The notes: a model not told the origin generated them from the sequence alone. Shown: positions 24,622 to 37,697, counted from the first letter of the stretch. The stretch: DNA of 64,000 nt from Adineta vaga (GCA_021613535.1 CP075497.1:11098001-11162000); one strand, 5' to 3'. Program-made: numbers and translations.

Positions 24622-25770
24622 TTAAGTTTTTCGTTTTTGACTTAATCTACTGGAAAGATTTTCTCTCGTTAAATTCAATGTTCCACCAACAATTCGTACG
24701 CAATCTCCACGACGATGTAAAACTACAAGCATTCTCCATGGTAAAGGACATGATCGAATGTCAATTGGTAAATGTAAAAGTCGTTTTGTTCGATGATGTT
24801 TAAGAAAAATTTGTTTTCGTTCACAATCAATTGTTAATGTTAATTCATCCAATGTTCGAATCATTTTATCTCGACCGACTCGTTGTTCTTTTTCTCCATT
24901 TACAACTGAACAATCAAAATTCCACCAACCATTTGTAGACATTGTTTCTAAAGCATGTTCCAGATTCGTTTGTAATGAAGAAATAATACCGAAAAATGGT
25001 GAATCATAGAATTTTTCCAAAATACGAAAACGTATATGATGAGTTCCGGATGTATAATGATTAATACCACAAATACTTGAATATCCTAACCAAGCACCAG
25101 CATAGGAGGTAACAAGGCCATCTTCAAAGATTTCTGCCGGTCCGTTAACTTCATCGAATCGTTCGCGAACTAGAAGTGATGTATCTTGAAAACTTAACAT
25201 ACTTTGATTGAGTGTTAATGTTGATCCATTAAGAAAATGATTTCGTGTTAATTCATTGGTATTTTCTCGTAGTTTTATGAGATGAATACAATCGGATTCT
25301 TCGTCATCTAATATATCGATAATTGGTGCTTTTTCCATTTTATTTCGATATTCTTCTAATTGTTGTATCCATCTTTTCAAATCAACTTCCGTATAATCTT
25401 CAGCTTTTTGACATGCACGAACTTCACTTGTTATTTTTTCAAATGGAATCTTCACTTCGGTATTATTCCGTTCAAGCCATTGTTGTAAATTTAATCGAGC
25501 AGTTGCAGCAGTTTCATGAATTTTTCGAACAGATTCTTGTTCCCATGTATCAATCATGGATGAAAGAAGTTCAACTTCTTTCTCACGATTCATATCACGT
25601 TGTAAGAATTCATGTTCTTCCGCAAGTTTTTCCACATCTTTCGCAACTTTTTCACGATGTTCATCAACATGTTGAGGACAAAAGATTTGTCGACAACCAC
25701 GACACATAAATACATCTCCACCTTTATGACAAGTAGCACAAACTTTCTTTGTAGGCTTAGATGATGTCAT
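24622..25770 (-). CDS. B-box zinc-finger / coiled-coil protein
   Basis: 382 residues in one exon. Residues 10-40 form a B-box-type zinc finger (CATCHKGGDVFMCRGC, then FCPQHVDEH, the C/H ligand pattern). Residues about 40-150 are charged and helical, likely a coiled coil (EKLAEEHEFLQRDMNREKE). The C-terminal part (about 205-365) is a folded-looking domain with GAWLGYSS, GTHHIRFRILE and WWNFDCSV. It may be a diverged SPRY-like beta sandwich, but this is uncertain. No RING finger precedes the B-box, so this is not a full TRIM protein. The cellular role cannot be given. Confidence 0.82.
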   Translation of the reverse strand: MTSSKPTKKVCATCHKGGDVFMCRGCRQIFCPQHVDEHREKVAKDVEKLAEEHEFLQRDMNREKEVELLSSMIDTWEQESVRKIHETAATARLNLQQWLERNNTEVKIPFEKITSEVRACQKAEDYTEVDLKRWIQQLEEYRNKMEKAPIIDILDDEESDCIHLIKLRENTNELTRNHFLNGSTLTLNQSMLSFQDTSLLVRERFDEVNGPAEIFEDGLVTSYAGAWLGYSSICGINHYTSGTHHIRFRILEKFYDSPFFGIISSLQTNLEHALETMSTNGWWNFDCSVVNGEKEQRVGRDKMIRTLDELTLTIDCERKQIFLKHHRTKRLLHLPIDIRSCPLPWRMLVVLHRRGDCVRIVGGTLNLTRENLSSRLSQKRKT

Positions 25771-26256
25771 GTAGATTTCTAAAAAGAAGAAAAAAAACTC
25801 CTTCGTTTTCTCTTCTAGATCTGCTAATGAAAAGAATAGTTGACAGAATAAACCGACAATGATTCTTTGTTACTTTTTCGATTTCGAAGGGAGAGAGAGA
25901 GAGAGAAAATGAATAACAACGAAAAAACAAGTGATGTATTTGTGTAGAAGACTGCTGCTAAGCAAAACAAAATAGCTAATCAAAATGTAAATTTCTATTG
26001 AAAGTATTACACATAATTTATTTTTAGTTTTACAGACAAAACACGTCGAGTTGAATAATTATATAGTAATTCTATTTTGTTTATCACTGAATCGATGAAT
26101 TTATTGAGAATGTATTAAAAAAATATATATATTTGTGTTCTTTTTGTTTCACATAAATTATCTAATGATGCACGTGAATCGAGTATTCTGAAAGATTTTA
26201 TTACATATAACAGAGTACAAAAATATCCGACGAATCATTTCATTTGAAGAATAATA
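25771..26256. other. intergenic, B-box gene to MFSD12
   Basis: About 490 bases with a GAGAGAGA tract near 25890. It is the expected promoter of the B-box gene and 3' UTR of the transporter gene. Nothing else seen. Confidence 0.55.
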
Positions 26257-28012
26257 TCAAACAATTTTTGTTAGTATCACTTTTAGAGTTCGTTGTATTA
26301 ATCGATTGCATAGAGAAGTTATTGAACACGGTGTAAAATTCAAATTTTCTCCTCGAGAATTCGAACGGCCAACATTTGCTAATACAAAGAATGTAATAAG
26401 CGTTATAATGCCTGGTATAAATGAAAGAATTCGTCGATAAAACAATGGACAACAAGTTGGACAATTACTTCGAAAAAAAAACGAAACGACTATTTTCAAA
26501 GAAAACAAATAATTCATCTATACCTGCAAGGATTATATTGTTGAATGAGAGCAATTGCTAATCCATTTGCAAGTTTATCCAAAAATGACATTGTTCCATA
26601 AACAAACGCACTACTTTCCTATTCGAATAAAGAATTAAACAAAAGAAACATATGATTCATGAAAATTACAGTATTTTGACCGATGAAATCAGATGTAAAT
26701 GCACTCGATGTAATCTGTGCAGTTGTTATTCCAATTCCAAGTAAGATCGTTCCAAGAACGATTGTAAATTGCATTGAAATACCGAAAGTTTCTTTCAATA
26801 AGAAAATATACCAGAAAAGAAATGCAGCAAAAAGAATCGCTGTAAGTCCAACGAGTAATGTAACTTTTCGTCCTAAATATTGATTTACTGTACGCATTGG
26901 AAATGAAGTTATAAAACCAGTTAAATAAACACATAATGGTCCTGTCGCAATTAAACTCTATAAAAAAGAAAATCCACATTTATTTCTTTTTATAAATGCT
27001 GAATTTCGAACAAACTCGATCGACTTGACTAGAATCCATAGTATCCATAATATATAATGGTAAATAAACTTGCGAAACATTACTTATAACTCGTGTTAAC
27101 ATCCAAATCAATGAGATAAGATAAAATTGTGAATCAGTTAAAAATTCATGCCAAGTACGAGATGAAATCGGAAGAGATTTATAATATTCTAAATGACAAT
27201 TCTAATTCTAAACAATCAAATTTTCTTATCATACTTGTCACAGTTAATAATTCTTTTGAACCAAAATAAAATATCAATGATGTACAAGATCCAGTTATAA
27301 TAATAATATATGTTAATGTCTACATATTGCAATTGGATTTTAAATTACAATTGAAATTGTTTCTTACTTGAAAAACATTTGCATTCATTTGATTATTATC
27401 GCTTATTTGAGTATTATCCAAAAGGAACCAAGTCACTGTATAAACGAATATATTAGCAACAATTGACCAAGCATGTCGATAGGCATTTAATGCAACTCGT
27501 TCATCGTCTTTCGGTGTTAGTTCATTTAACATTGATAAATGTCCGATTTGTGAACAGGCCCAACCGAATTGAAATATAATGATAAATATTGTATAGTAAA
27601 GAAATGTTGATGAATAAATCAGCATAAGATTAGAATTGGATAATTGAAAACAAAATGGAAATGAACAAAGAACGCAAATGACTCCTAAATGAAAGATTTT
27701 CAATCATTTTTCGAATAGAAAAAGAAACCGATAATATTCACCTAACAAATGCCATGATTTTCGTTTTCCACATACGCCATGTTTTGTTCGATCGGAAGCA
27801 AAACCAACGAGTGTGGTTGATAAAGCATCAGCTATTTGACCAATCAATAACAAATAACCCGCAGAACTATTTGAAAATTTTGCTACTCGATGGTAGAAAA
27901 CTAATGAATAGGAAAACCAGACAGATGCACACAGATCATTAAGAAAATGTCCAATACTAAATGCAAATTTCCGACATGGAACAACATGATCTGAATCCAT
28001 TACATTCTTCAT
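26257..28012 (-). CDS. MFSD12: major-facilitator transporter, MFSD12-like, about 7 exons
   Basis: A 12-helix MFS protein resembling MFSD12, known in mammals for cystine/cysteine handling in lysosomes and melanosomes. Exons on the minus strand begin 28012-27742, 27684-27368 and 27318-27235. Further exons are at about 27190-27010, 26960-26650, 26617-26526 and 26480-26257. Marks: [15 protein letters not shown] in TM1, [16 protein letters not shown] with [17 protein letters not shown] (loop 2-3), [50 protein letters not shown] and a Cys-rich NCPTCCP before the last helix. Exon order and motif order match the family. The 3' splice sites of the middle exons are approximate. Confidence 0.88.
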
Positions 28013-28850
28013 TTAATTTCAACAAATGTACTTGATTCAATGTTCACTTATTTAACTTTTCTCTCAAATGCTTATTCATTGACATATTCTCAAAAGAATT
28101 TCCTCTCAATGTTCAAATTAACGAATTACATGTGTACACACGCACATTCTCATTCATCTACGTGTATTTGTCAAGGTACGAACCAGCACGATGACTTAGG
28201 AATGTAAATATAAACAGGTGTCGCACATTGATATTCACAAAAGGAAGAAAATTTTTATTTGAATACAAAGAAAAAAACGTTGAATACAAGAGTCAAGATT
28301 AAGTTCGATGAACTTTGAAAGACATGATCAGACGTAGTGAGATCCATATGTTGCAGATTGTCAAGTTAATAGAGTTAAATAGTTGAATTGATTTTGTACA
28401 TGTTGAAATTCGTGACTACCACGAGGGTAGTGACGATGTGATCACTATTCTCAAATTCGATGAAAATAGATAGAGGAGAAGAAGAAAAAATATACATTAG
28501 CCTCTCTTTCTTTGTCACGCTTCAATGAAGACAATTAAAGTTAATTATACATTTTATCCGTTCGTTCTTTTCTTTCACAAAGATAAACACAAAATAACAG
28601 CAACAGATAACAAACAGTTCATTCACACAACGATTTATAAATGAGCAGCGAGATTTGACAATGAACTTTCTCTGCATAGAGTTTTCGTGATTAGAGATAG
28701 TAAAGATGATTAATGTGTAAAATATTTCAATTCATCTGTCATTTGATTGCCGAAAGCGAAATATCTCAAAGAATTTATTGTAATTTTTCATAGTCATACA
28801 TAGCGAGATTTCTTATTCTCTTGTAAGAAGAAAAAGGACGAGAAACTTTT
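28013..28850. other. intergenic, MFSD12 to calcium-sensor gene
   Basis: About 840 bases, AT-rich. MFSD12 promoter and NCS 3' UTR expected. No gene or notable repeat seen. Confidence 0.55.
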
Positions 28851-29950
28851 TTATGGTGTAAGTAATTTTCGTAATTCTGAGTTATTTAAACATCCTTTGA
28901 CAAATTCATCACGTGTCAGTTTTCGATCGCCCGTTGTATCGAATTTGCTGATTATCATTTGAGCTGTATCACTTGGTGATGAATGTTGTTTCATATATAT
29001 GTGTCCATTCATTTCATAGATCAATTTAAGAATTCGAGCTAAAAAGAAAATAAATATTTTTAGAAATGTTTGTTTTTAAGAAAATCATATCATTCAAACT
29101 CATTTCTTTTTTATCCAGTAAACCATCTTCATTGATATCATACATGGCAAAAGCAAGATTAAGACGATCTTCGATATTACCTAGAAGAGAAAAAAAAGAT
29201 ACTAATTAATCAGTGAAGATTTCTTCGAACCACTCATTGTCATCGAAATAGTCGTTAGAAATTCTTGAAAATCAACAAAACCTAAAAGTTAAAAGAAATC
29301 ATTTCGTTTCTGAAGACAAAATTCCTTATTTATTAACCATTTTTATCATGATCAAATACTTTGAATGCTAATTCACAAAAAGCATTGGCCTTAATACAAA
29401 TATATCAAATACAAATTTCTTCTCTTTCAACATCCTACTTTTCCTTGAGGATAAAATTGTTGATAAACTTCAATAAATTGCTTTCGATCAAGTTTGCCTA
29501 GGAACAAAATCAATGATAGATCGACTCTTGATTGAATAGAATTCAATATACCTGATGGATGATCACGTATAAAACCTATAGAAAAAGAAAACAATGAAGA
29601 TCATATACAATACTGAATTTACTTTGATGCCATTCACGAATTTGTTGAGCAGAAAATTTTGTTGTGGAAACAAGTAATTCAATTTGTTGATCAGAAAGTT
29701 CAGTTAAATCTGCTACTTTCTTTTTATGTTTCAACATTTTATTACCCATTTTTCTTCTTTCTTTTTCTTCGTTATCTGATGATGAAATGTCAGAAGATGC
29801 AATCAATTTGTTCTTGAGTTCTTCTTTCGTTTTTGTTTCATTACTACTCAGAGTATCGAAAGATATACTTCGGTCTTTTTCACTTGATTTCAATAACGAA
29901 CAAACATTATGTACAAGTGTTGAACAAGTTTGATTTTTCGATGAAGCCAT
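28851..29950 (-). CDS. neuronal-calcium-sensor-type EF-hand protein with long N-terminal extension
   Basis: Several short exons encode a four-EF-hand protein of the NCS/KChIP family. EF1 is degenerate (RDHPSGKLDRKQF, replacing the usual CPxG). EF2 (DHDKNGFVDFQE), EF3 (DINEDGLLDKKE) and EF4 (DTTGDRKLTRDE) keep the calcium ligands. The family core starts at TELSDQQIELLVSTTKFSAQ. The open frame gives 67 extra Ser/Lys/Glu-rich residues before an internal MGNKML (29747-29749). From that Met the protein would begin with Met-Gly, as in myristoylated NCS proteins, though no Ser/Thr follows at position 6. Long variable N termini also occur in KChIPs. The stop is at 28851-28853. Confidence 0.85.
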
Positions 29951-30665
29951 TTCGAACTAATTATTTTCAAAGTAAAACTTTAGTCGGAGGAGATTGATAA
30001 TCTAAACTAAGCAAGTCATAAAGTGATCATAAAAAAAAGAGCACGAGTTGTATTATTTTATGAGTAAAAGATCAAATGAGAACCTTGTACATTTGTAAGA
30101 CCTTCTCTGCGAGAATGTTATTAGTCAATCGAAAAAAAAAACGGCATTTTGTTCTTTTTCTCTTTAGAATTGGATCCAATTTCAATTAGAATATATTCGT
30201 TCTTTTGCACTCAGTTAATAAAATCAAAGTGAAACATAACACGTCATTATACTAGCGTGTGAGTGGACCATGATGCTGAAATTAATATTTAAAAAAATAA
30301 ATAAACAAAAGATTATTATTTTTTAATTTTAATTTATAAAAATTAGTCCTCGGAGGAAAGTTTACTAGTATGTTGTACTTCATAAAGACAAAACTCATTC
30401 TAACATCCTTCAAACTATCTTCGACAAATTGAATGAATATTTCATTATTACGCATCGATGCAAATCAAGAAAAAAAGGAGATATTTTATTATAGAACAGC
30501 ACATCTAACATAGAAAATAGTTTACCAAGTCTTTGAAGAGAGAATTTTAATGAGTAATTAAAAATAATATTTATAAAAGAAAATTAATGTATAATCCGTG
30601 CTTTTAATATGTAGAGATAGAAAAGTTTTGGTCACAGAATAGATTTTAATCTTCAACTTAAAGTA
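29951..30665. other. divergent intergenic, calcium-sensor and first orphan GPCR
   Basis: About 715 bases of AT-rich sequence between divergent ATGs. Both promoters are expected here. Nothing else recognised. Confidence 0.55.
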
Positions 30666-31696
30666 ATGTCGACTTCAGCCAGTATTTATGCAGCAATTGT
30701 TGTCAAATCAATGGTTTTATACATAGGCATGTCTACAGTTATTATTGGTTTACTTGGAAATATTCTTAATACAATCGTTTTTCTTAGTTTGAGAACCTTT
30801 CGAGAGAATTCATGCGCATTTTATTTAACTTTAATGTCATTTGTTAATATTGGCCATTTAATCACAGGTCAACTTACTCGTGTAATGCTGACAGGATTCG
30901 ATATGGATTGGACAGAAACATCATTGTTCTATTGCAAATTTCGAGCATTTAGTCTTCAAACATTTGGTTTTATTTCTTTAACTTGTTTGTGTCTAGCAAC
31001 AATGGATCAATTTCTAGCTACTTGTACTGGCACGTATTGGCAACAATGGAGTACTATCAAAGTAGCTCAACGTTTAGGTGTTTTGTCAATTGTTATTTGG
31101 ATTATTTATTGTATTCCATATTTGATTTTCTATGATTTCAATGTTTCATTAACAACAGGTGCAATTAGTTGTTCAAATATGAATCAAAATTTTCGACAAT
31201 ATCATTCCTATGTGAATAATATTGTTTTATCCGGTGGTTTACCACTTCTTATCACGATTATACTTGGTACATTAGCTTACAAAAATGTTCGACAACTAAC
31301 ATATCGAACAGTTCCACTTGTTCGAAGAGAATTAGATAAACAATTGACAAATATGGTTTTAATTCAAATCATCTTCAGTTGTTTTGCTCTTTTTCCATAC
31401 TTAATCATGAGTATCATACCTTCACTGACAAATACCAACCGTGATGCGAACACTGCTGCTCAATATTCAATGGCTATCAATGCTACTGCCTGTATTTATT
31501 ATTTTAATTATGCAGTAAGGATTCATTTTTAGAGTTATCGAAATAATCATTTGAACATTACTTTTAGTATCCATTTTATATTTATGTTTGTATTTCAAAA
31601 CGATTTCGACAACAATTAATCTTCGTTCTTGTTGGTACACGTTTCAATCGACAACACCAAGTACCTACAAATCAAATTCTGCCGTTAAACATATAA
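30666..31696 (+). CDS. orphan rhodopsin-like GPCR, family copy 1
   Basis: Two exons (30666-31514 and 31568-31696) give 325 residues with seven hydrophobic segments. This family lacks the usual class-A signatures: TM3 ends LATMDQFLATC where DRY is expected, and TM7 has YPFYIYVCIS in place of NPxxY. Conserved family marks here: GNILNTIVFLSL (TM1), FRENSCAFYLTLMSF (loop 1/TM2), FYCKFR with the extracellular Cys, and YRTVPLVRRELDKQLTNMVL (loop 3/TM6). The single 53-nt intron is phase 0 just before FYIY, as in all copies. Ligand unknown. It is tail-to-tail with copy 2. Confidence 0.85.
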
Positions 31697-32608
31697 ATTC
31701 TGTTTTACATCAAAGATGTAATTAAAAACATGATATAATATTCATTAACTTTCTATGTCATATTCAGTGACGTAATATTAGTTTACTAGAAAGCATTAAG
31801 ATTGTCGACTTGACATTTTATCGATTTAATAAAATCTCTTTTTTCAGAACTTCCATCGATGAATTCTAACTTTAGATACATCCACATTCAATTCAACATT
31901 TCTCATCAAAGGTTACAAACGTGTTGAAATCTACAAAACTTTAGAGCTTTAATAGAAAACCCTGTAGATGTCGAGTTTTTCTACAGACTCTATTTGAAGT
32001 TAATTTGACCTGAAGTTAGAATTCATCAATCGAATATTTGGAAAAAAAAAAGATGTTATTCTATCGATATTTTCACGTTTATTTCGAATAAAATGTACCA
32101 AACAAACGATTTTCTTTTTCATTTTCTGGTTGATAAAACTCAAATACAATCCACTGATATCGTACTGAGAGTAAAAATTATAAATAATCTATAACGCAGT
32201 TCAATATCATGCATGAATGTAAACGTATTTCCGCTAGTTAGCTTTGTTCTCAAAGTTTTCTTTACAATTTGTCAAACTAGGTTCTAATTATAAAATTGTT
32301 TTCATGTTCATTATTTCTCCATGGAAATTCTAATTAAAACTAGACAGAAAATTTTCATTGTTCTGTTTGAAATATAGAGTTACATAGTAGAATATGTTAT
32401 GCAATTTGAAATTCTGCTTGTTTACTGTTAAATGTCGCGTATCAACTCAAACTTTGATCCGTTTCTATTTGCAATTTCTTTGATAAGTAGATTATTGCTT
32501 TGATTTCATTTGCGAATTATAGGAATTCTTTGAAATTTTATTTTTAATGAACGAACAAACATCTACACATATAAAAATAATGGGTATAATGAAAATTTGT
32601 GATTATGA
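31697..32608. other. convergent intergenic between GPCR copies 1 and 2
   Basis: About 910 bases, AT-rich. No coding frame or relic of another receptor copy recognised. Confidence 0.5.
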
Positions 32609-33616
32609 TTAAGGTGCAATTTGTTGAAGGGTGATGATTTTAGGTTGATTTTCTTGATAATAAAGACGAAAAATAACAAAAAGAAATTGTTGTCGAAATC
32701 GTTTTGATATCAATATATAAATATAGAATGAACCCTTGAAAAAGAAAAGTTGTTTTCTTAAAGAAAGAAAAGGTTTCATGGTCAGTATTGAACTTACGAT
32801 AAAATGCATGTAAAACAAGTTTCCAATAATTGTAAATACAAAATTAAATGCTTCACTTGTATTTGAATTTGTCTGTAAATGTGTACTACCAATAAGAATA
32901 TTGATGATAATAAAGGGTACAACAACAAAGAAACTATAAACGACTTGAACAAGAACCATTGACGTCAATTGTCTATCGAGTTCTCGTCGAACGAATGGTA
33001 CTGTTCGATAAGGTATTTGTCTAACATTCCAATACGCTAATGATCCGAAAATGACATTAATAATCATTGGTAATATACCAGTTAATATCAAAATATAAAC
33101 ATAAGTAACATATTGTTGATAGATAATATTTGTATTTATACATAACATTTTATTTGAAATTTCGAAAAAAATTAAAGGTGGAATTTCATGTAAACTCCAA
33201 ATAATAATAACACTCAATGAAAGACATCGAGCTAGTTTTATATTAGAAAATTGTTGCCATTGACGACGAGAACTTGTAGCCATAAATTGATCAATAGTCG
33301 CCAAACACATACATGAAAATGACATTAATGAACATATATGTAAAAACATCGTTCGAAATTTACAATAAAATAATGACGTTTTAGTCCAATCAATACCAAA
33401 TCCTGTAATCATTATACGAGAAAAAACACTCATAAGTAATTGACCAATATTAAAAAATGACATAACAGTTAAATAGAATGCACATGAATTTTGTCGAAAG
33501 GTTTTTAAACTTAGAAAAACAATACAATTTATAATTCCTCCGAAAAGACCAGCAAGAAGAATACTGGCACCCCAATACAATGTTATTTGTTGAGAAATGG
33601 TTGTAAGAGATGACAT
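32609..33616 (-). CDS. orphan rhodopsin-like GPCR, family copy 2 (stopless intron)
   Basis: Exons 33616-32798 and 32734-32609 (minus) give 314 residues. The 63-nt intron (32797-32735) has a GTAAGT donor and TTTTTCAAG acceptor at the family's fixed position, but it has no stop and is a multiple of three, so unspliced RNA would stay open (335 residues). Marks: FRQNSCAFYLT, LATIDQFMATS (DRY position), YRTVPFVRRELDRQLTSM and GSFYIYILIS with KRFRQQ. Loop-3 wording resembles copies 3-5 more than copy 1. It is the only minus-strand member, divergent from copy 3. Confidence 0.84.
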   Translation of the reverse strand: MSSLTTISQQITLYWGASILLAGLFGGIINCIVFLSLKTFRQNSCAFYLTVMSFFNIGQLLMSVFSRIMITGFGIDWTKTSLFYCKFRTMFLHICSLMSFSCMCLATIDQFMATSSRRQWQQFSNIKLARCLSLSVIIIWSLHEIPPLIFFEISNKMLCINTNIIYQQYVTYVYILILTGILPMIINVIFGSLAYWNVRQIPYRTVPFVRRELDRQLTSMVLVQVVYSFFVVVPFIIINILIGSTHLQTNSNTSEAFNFVFTIIGNLFYMHFIVSSILTMKPFLSLRKQLFFFKGSFYIYILISKRFRQQFLFVIFRLYYQENQPKIITLQQIAP

Positions 33617-34573
33617 TAATAAGGTTCGCGAAAATACATCGAATGAAAATTATTTTTCTCCTTTTCTAATTCATTAAAATCTATGAAGGAAAAGTTAATG
33701 CTTTAAATCTCTTTCTTGTTAATCACGCATGATAAATTAAAAATAATGTATGGATTAGAGATTGCTATAATAACAAACTTCGTATCAAAGTTTTTCGATG
33801 TATATAATTTTAACCATGACTCGAATTTAATACATTTTATGAGGTGAAGTCAAAATCTATCTTGTAGTTCGTTCTTGACTCATTTTTTAATATTTATAAG
33901 AGCACTTATATAAAATGACGTGTTTAGATATCATTGCTTATCGAATGACAGCTTGAAGTATAAGACGAGTATAAAAAGAAGGGATAATCTTTATTTTGTT
34001 TAGAAATTTTATATTGATACATAATTGTTGCGAAATTTCTCTAATTTTAGCTATGAAATAACTGCAATAGTTAAATGTTTTTTCATTGACAGTCATATTG
34101 CTTTATACGCATTACAAATTAAGTTCTTTACCGTTCATAGTGCTTTTTGTTTAGAAGAAAAACTTGAAAAAGGATTGATTAAAATGATATTTTGATCAAA
34201 TCATAATATACTCCATTTCTATATTATTTCCAATGAAATGTACATCGATCTATTGTCAAACGCACTCTCAATGAATGACATCTTTCTCTTTAATTGCTTA
34301 TAAATATTTCGAATATGGTTAAATAATAAGAATAAAATCTCACTGCATCAAGGAATACAATTCTTTTACAGATATTAATATTTACTCGCTATGAAAATAA
34401 CAATACTCCTCATTAAATTTCTTTATGTGAAAGTAATGTTTCCTTATTCTTTTGTTCCACATTGTTTCATGATATTAAGCTTTAAATACCTTCGTCGCGA
34501 CTTTTCTACTCTTTGCCCTTCTACAAAGAGAGAGTCATTTAGTCTCGCAATAACTCATAATTTGCTAGATAGA
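33617..34573. other. divergent intergenic between GPCR copies 2 and 3
   Basis: About 960 bases. An open frame runs in from 34391 into copy 3, but the residues before the ATG at 34574 do not match family members and are taken as 5' leader. Confidence 0.55.
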
Positions 34574-35629
34574 ATGTCGTCCTCAACTATCAATTTGATG
34601 ACTGCTGTTTCAAAATATATGACAATTTGTCTCGGAATACCTTTCCTTATCGCAGGTCTTCTTGGTGCTTGTCTCAACATCATTGTCTTTCTTAGTCTCA
34701 AGACTTTTCGACAAAGTTCATGTGCCTTTTTCTTAACTATCATGTCATTTGTCAACATTGGTCAACTCCTGACAGGTCTTCTCTCACGCATTCTCATCAG
34801 TGGATTTAACATCAATCTCACAGAAACATCATTGGCATACTGTAAATTTAGAAATTATTGTCTTCAAGTATGCACATTAACATCCTATACATGTATGTGT
34901 TTGGCAACAATTGATCAGTTTCTGGCAACATCACTTCGACCTCGATGGCAACAATATTTGACCATACGAAAAGCATACTTGTTATGTATATTATTCTTTG
35001 TTATTTGGCTTTTGCATGGTATTCCAACTCTGATTTATTACAATTTGGATAAATCACCTGTTTCAGGAAGAATGATCTGTGTTATAACAAATTCAGTTTA
35101 CGACCTGTATATAACAGATGTTTATTTGATCATTTTGACTGGCATTTTACCTGTCACAATCACTATAGTATTCGGATCTTTAGCATATCGAAATGTTCGA
35201 CAAATTCCTTATCGAACGATTCCATTAGTTCGACGAGAACTTGATAAACAACTGACATCAATGGTTCTTGTTCAAGTTGTTCACAATATCTTTACCATTG
35301 TTCCATGTATTGTGACAAAAACTATATTCACTTTTTCAGGAATATCCCCTCAATCTACAAATTATATCGCACTAGTTTTTGGTAGTGCCATCTCTGGTTG
35401 CACTTATTATCTTCATTTTACAGTGAATAGAAAGTTAGACGATGTGAGATTGATAATGCAAGTTTATTGTCTATTCTAGAATCCATTTTATATCTATGTT
35501 TGTGTATCAAAACGATTTCGTCAACAATTTCTTCATATTTTCATCGGGATTTATTTGAAACGAGATCAAAAACGTGTTGTAATTGGTATCAATCAAATCG
35601 TACCACAAAACATTAGAAGTGACTTATAG
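34574..35629 (+). CDS. orphan rhodopsin-like GPCR, family copy 3
   Basis: Exons 34574-35422 and 35480-35629 give 332 residues. The upstream ATG at 34391 would add 61 residues unlike any sister copy and was not used. Marks: GIPFLIAGLLGACLNIIVF (TM1), FRQSSCAFFLTIMSF, LATIDQFLATS, IPYRTIPLVRRELDKQLTSM and NPFYIYVCVSKRFRQQ (TM7; the closest of the family to NPxxY). TM1-TM4 are almost identical to copy 4, and TM1 to the start of TM6 is almost identical to copy 5. The last exon is its own. Confidence 0.86.
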
Positions 35630-37697
35630 AAAATACTTCGTATTTATTTTTATCCGAATACAAGAAAATGAACAGAAATAGATGCAGAGAATGAATTGTT
35701 TTCTAACAACTTAAATACGTCATAAAAATTCTTTACAGTAAATAGAATAATTTTGTATTCTTTTTATTTATCTCGTCATTGTTCGAAAGTTGTTTGTTCA
35801 TCGTGTTTTTTTCCCAAAATAATAAACAAAAATAAGACGACACATCTACTTCTTGATACCATGGGCGCAACATGAGTCTATTTTGATAAGTTACTTTTTA
35901 GATTCTCACACATGATCATACCTAGGAACATAAGGTAAAAAGAAGTTCAACTAATTTCAGCTCAGTATCACTCCATGAATTGTAAGTCACCTGCAAAATT
36001 ATAGTCACTTGATTACGGAAAGGAAAATGAATTGATGTACTTTCAAAGATTCAAGCAATGATTACTAATAATAGGATTAAAACAAAACGATCTAATAAAA
36101 TTCGAGAATACAGTTTTAACACATCAAATTTTTCACTTTTCATAAGCGTTTTTAGAACATTCTCTTTCAATTATAATGGTCATGCACTATCCTGATGTAA
36201 CTATTTATCATTTTTTTGTTTTTTTTTTGATACTAAAATAAATTCTTAATTACTCTGATTCAGTAATTTATTACGGAAATATAGACAAGTTTTATCTCGC
36301 ATCTGCTTTGTTGTATAATATAGCAATAGTTTATAAATAAAATTAGAATGAAAAGGTTCATGCTGACTTATTCGATATAATTAATGATATATATCTTAAC
36401 TTGTGAATGTTCTGCAAACTATTCCGATTGAATCGATAGAAAAAAAAATTCATAAATCATTCATGTTTTGATAATTTATTTTTATTATGTCAAATGAATA
36501 TGATGAATTGCAGCAATAGGCAAAAATATTGAAATGGAATATTCATTTGATAAACTCATGGTGTAGTACACAGAACTACGTTTTCACATCGACTGCTATG
36601 AGAATAATAATTTAAGTTCGTAAATCAATAGTTTTCATGATATATGTGGAATATCCTCACCCATTCGATATTCGATGAATGAATGTTGTTGGATTATAGA
36701 AAAGTCTTCGAGATTGATGCAATTTATATAAAATCAACGAAATTGAAATAGGTGGTAGTAAATCTAAAGTATAGAAAGATGTTTGCTATGGACGGATTCT
36801 TGTCCAGGTGAAATAATTCATATGAATAATGATTTTACGTATTCTCTGTCGTTTAATCATGTTTTTTCTTTGAATTGTCTGTTTTCTTTGCTTTTTATAT
36901 AGAGCACAGAAAGAATTAGAAAGGATCATAAAATTAAGATGAAATAAATCGTATAAAAAAATTTAATTATAACAGAAAAGAATACTGAATTGAACATAAT
37001 CGTGTTGTTATCTATTTATAACTATAGCATGAAAGAGCCGTTTTTAATTAGAAGTTGAATCGAATAATGAAATTTTAACTTTTGTATCATAAAACTCGAA
37101 TATATATTGTTGAAAATGATACTCTTATCATGAATTTTTCAGACACAGAATGTATATAATTGCAGAAAAGAATCTACGGATGGTAGTCTTCTTAGTCAAG
37201 ACACCCCGTTTTTAGATTCAATGAAAAAGAAAACTACGGTATTTGAAAAATACGTAGCAAAAACTTGATACAATGATTGAATGTGAAATGATTTGGTAAA
37301 CTACTTTCATTCCTCTTTTTCACTATCAAATTTTTAAAAATCAGATAACAGATCATTTTTACTCGGTTTATGGAGACACTCGCTCTACTGAGACTTGTCG
37401 AAAGTTCTTAGCAATGTAGAATCAATGAGTGAAAATCTTATTTTGCCCAATAGCTATATTGCTTTCACACTATTTTAAATAAAAAATTCTTAGAAAAATC
37501 TTTTTGATTAAGAGTGGATTGTACTCAGCAACAAGTAGTTTAATACATTCTTTTAGAAAGAGGCATATATCAATTACTAAAGAATTATAAAACGTCATTT
37601 TTCAATTAAAATATATATTGTCGCAGAAGAGTGAATCAATTTTATTGTGTTTAGAAAGATTCATTAAACTAATCGTGGTGCACAAACGCATTGAGCA
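35630..37697. other. 2-kb intergenic between GPCR copies 3 and 4
   Basis: AT-rich, about 2.07 kb. No coding frame, receptor relic, inverted repeat or transposon gene recognised. It is the largest gap inside the receptor block. Confidence 0.5.

Noticed and set aside
34391-34573. 61-residue N-terminal extension of GPCR copy 3
   Set aside because: Sister copies start at the position equivalent to 34574 and lack these residues.
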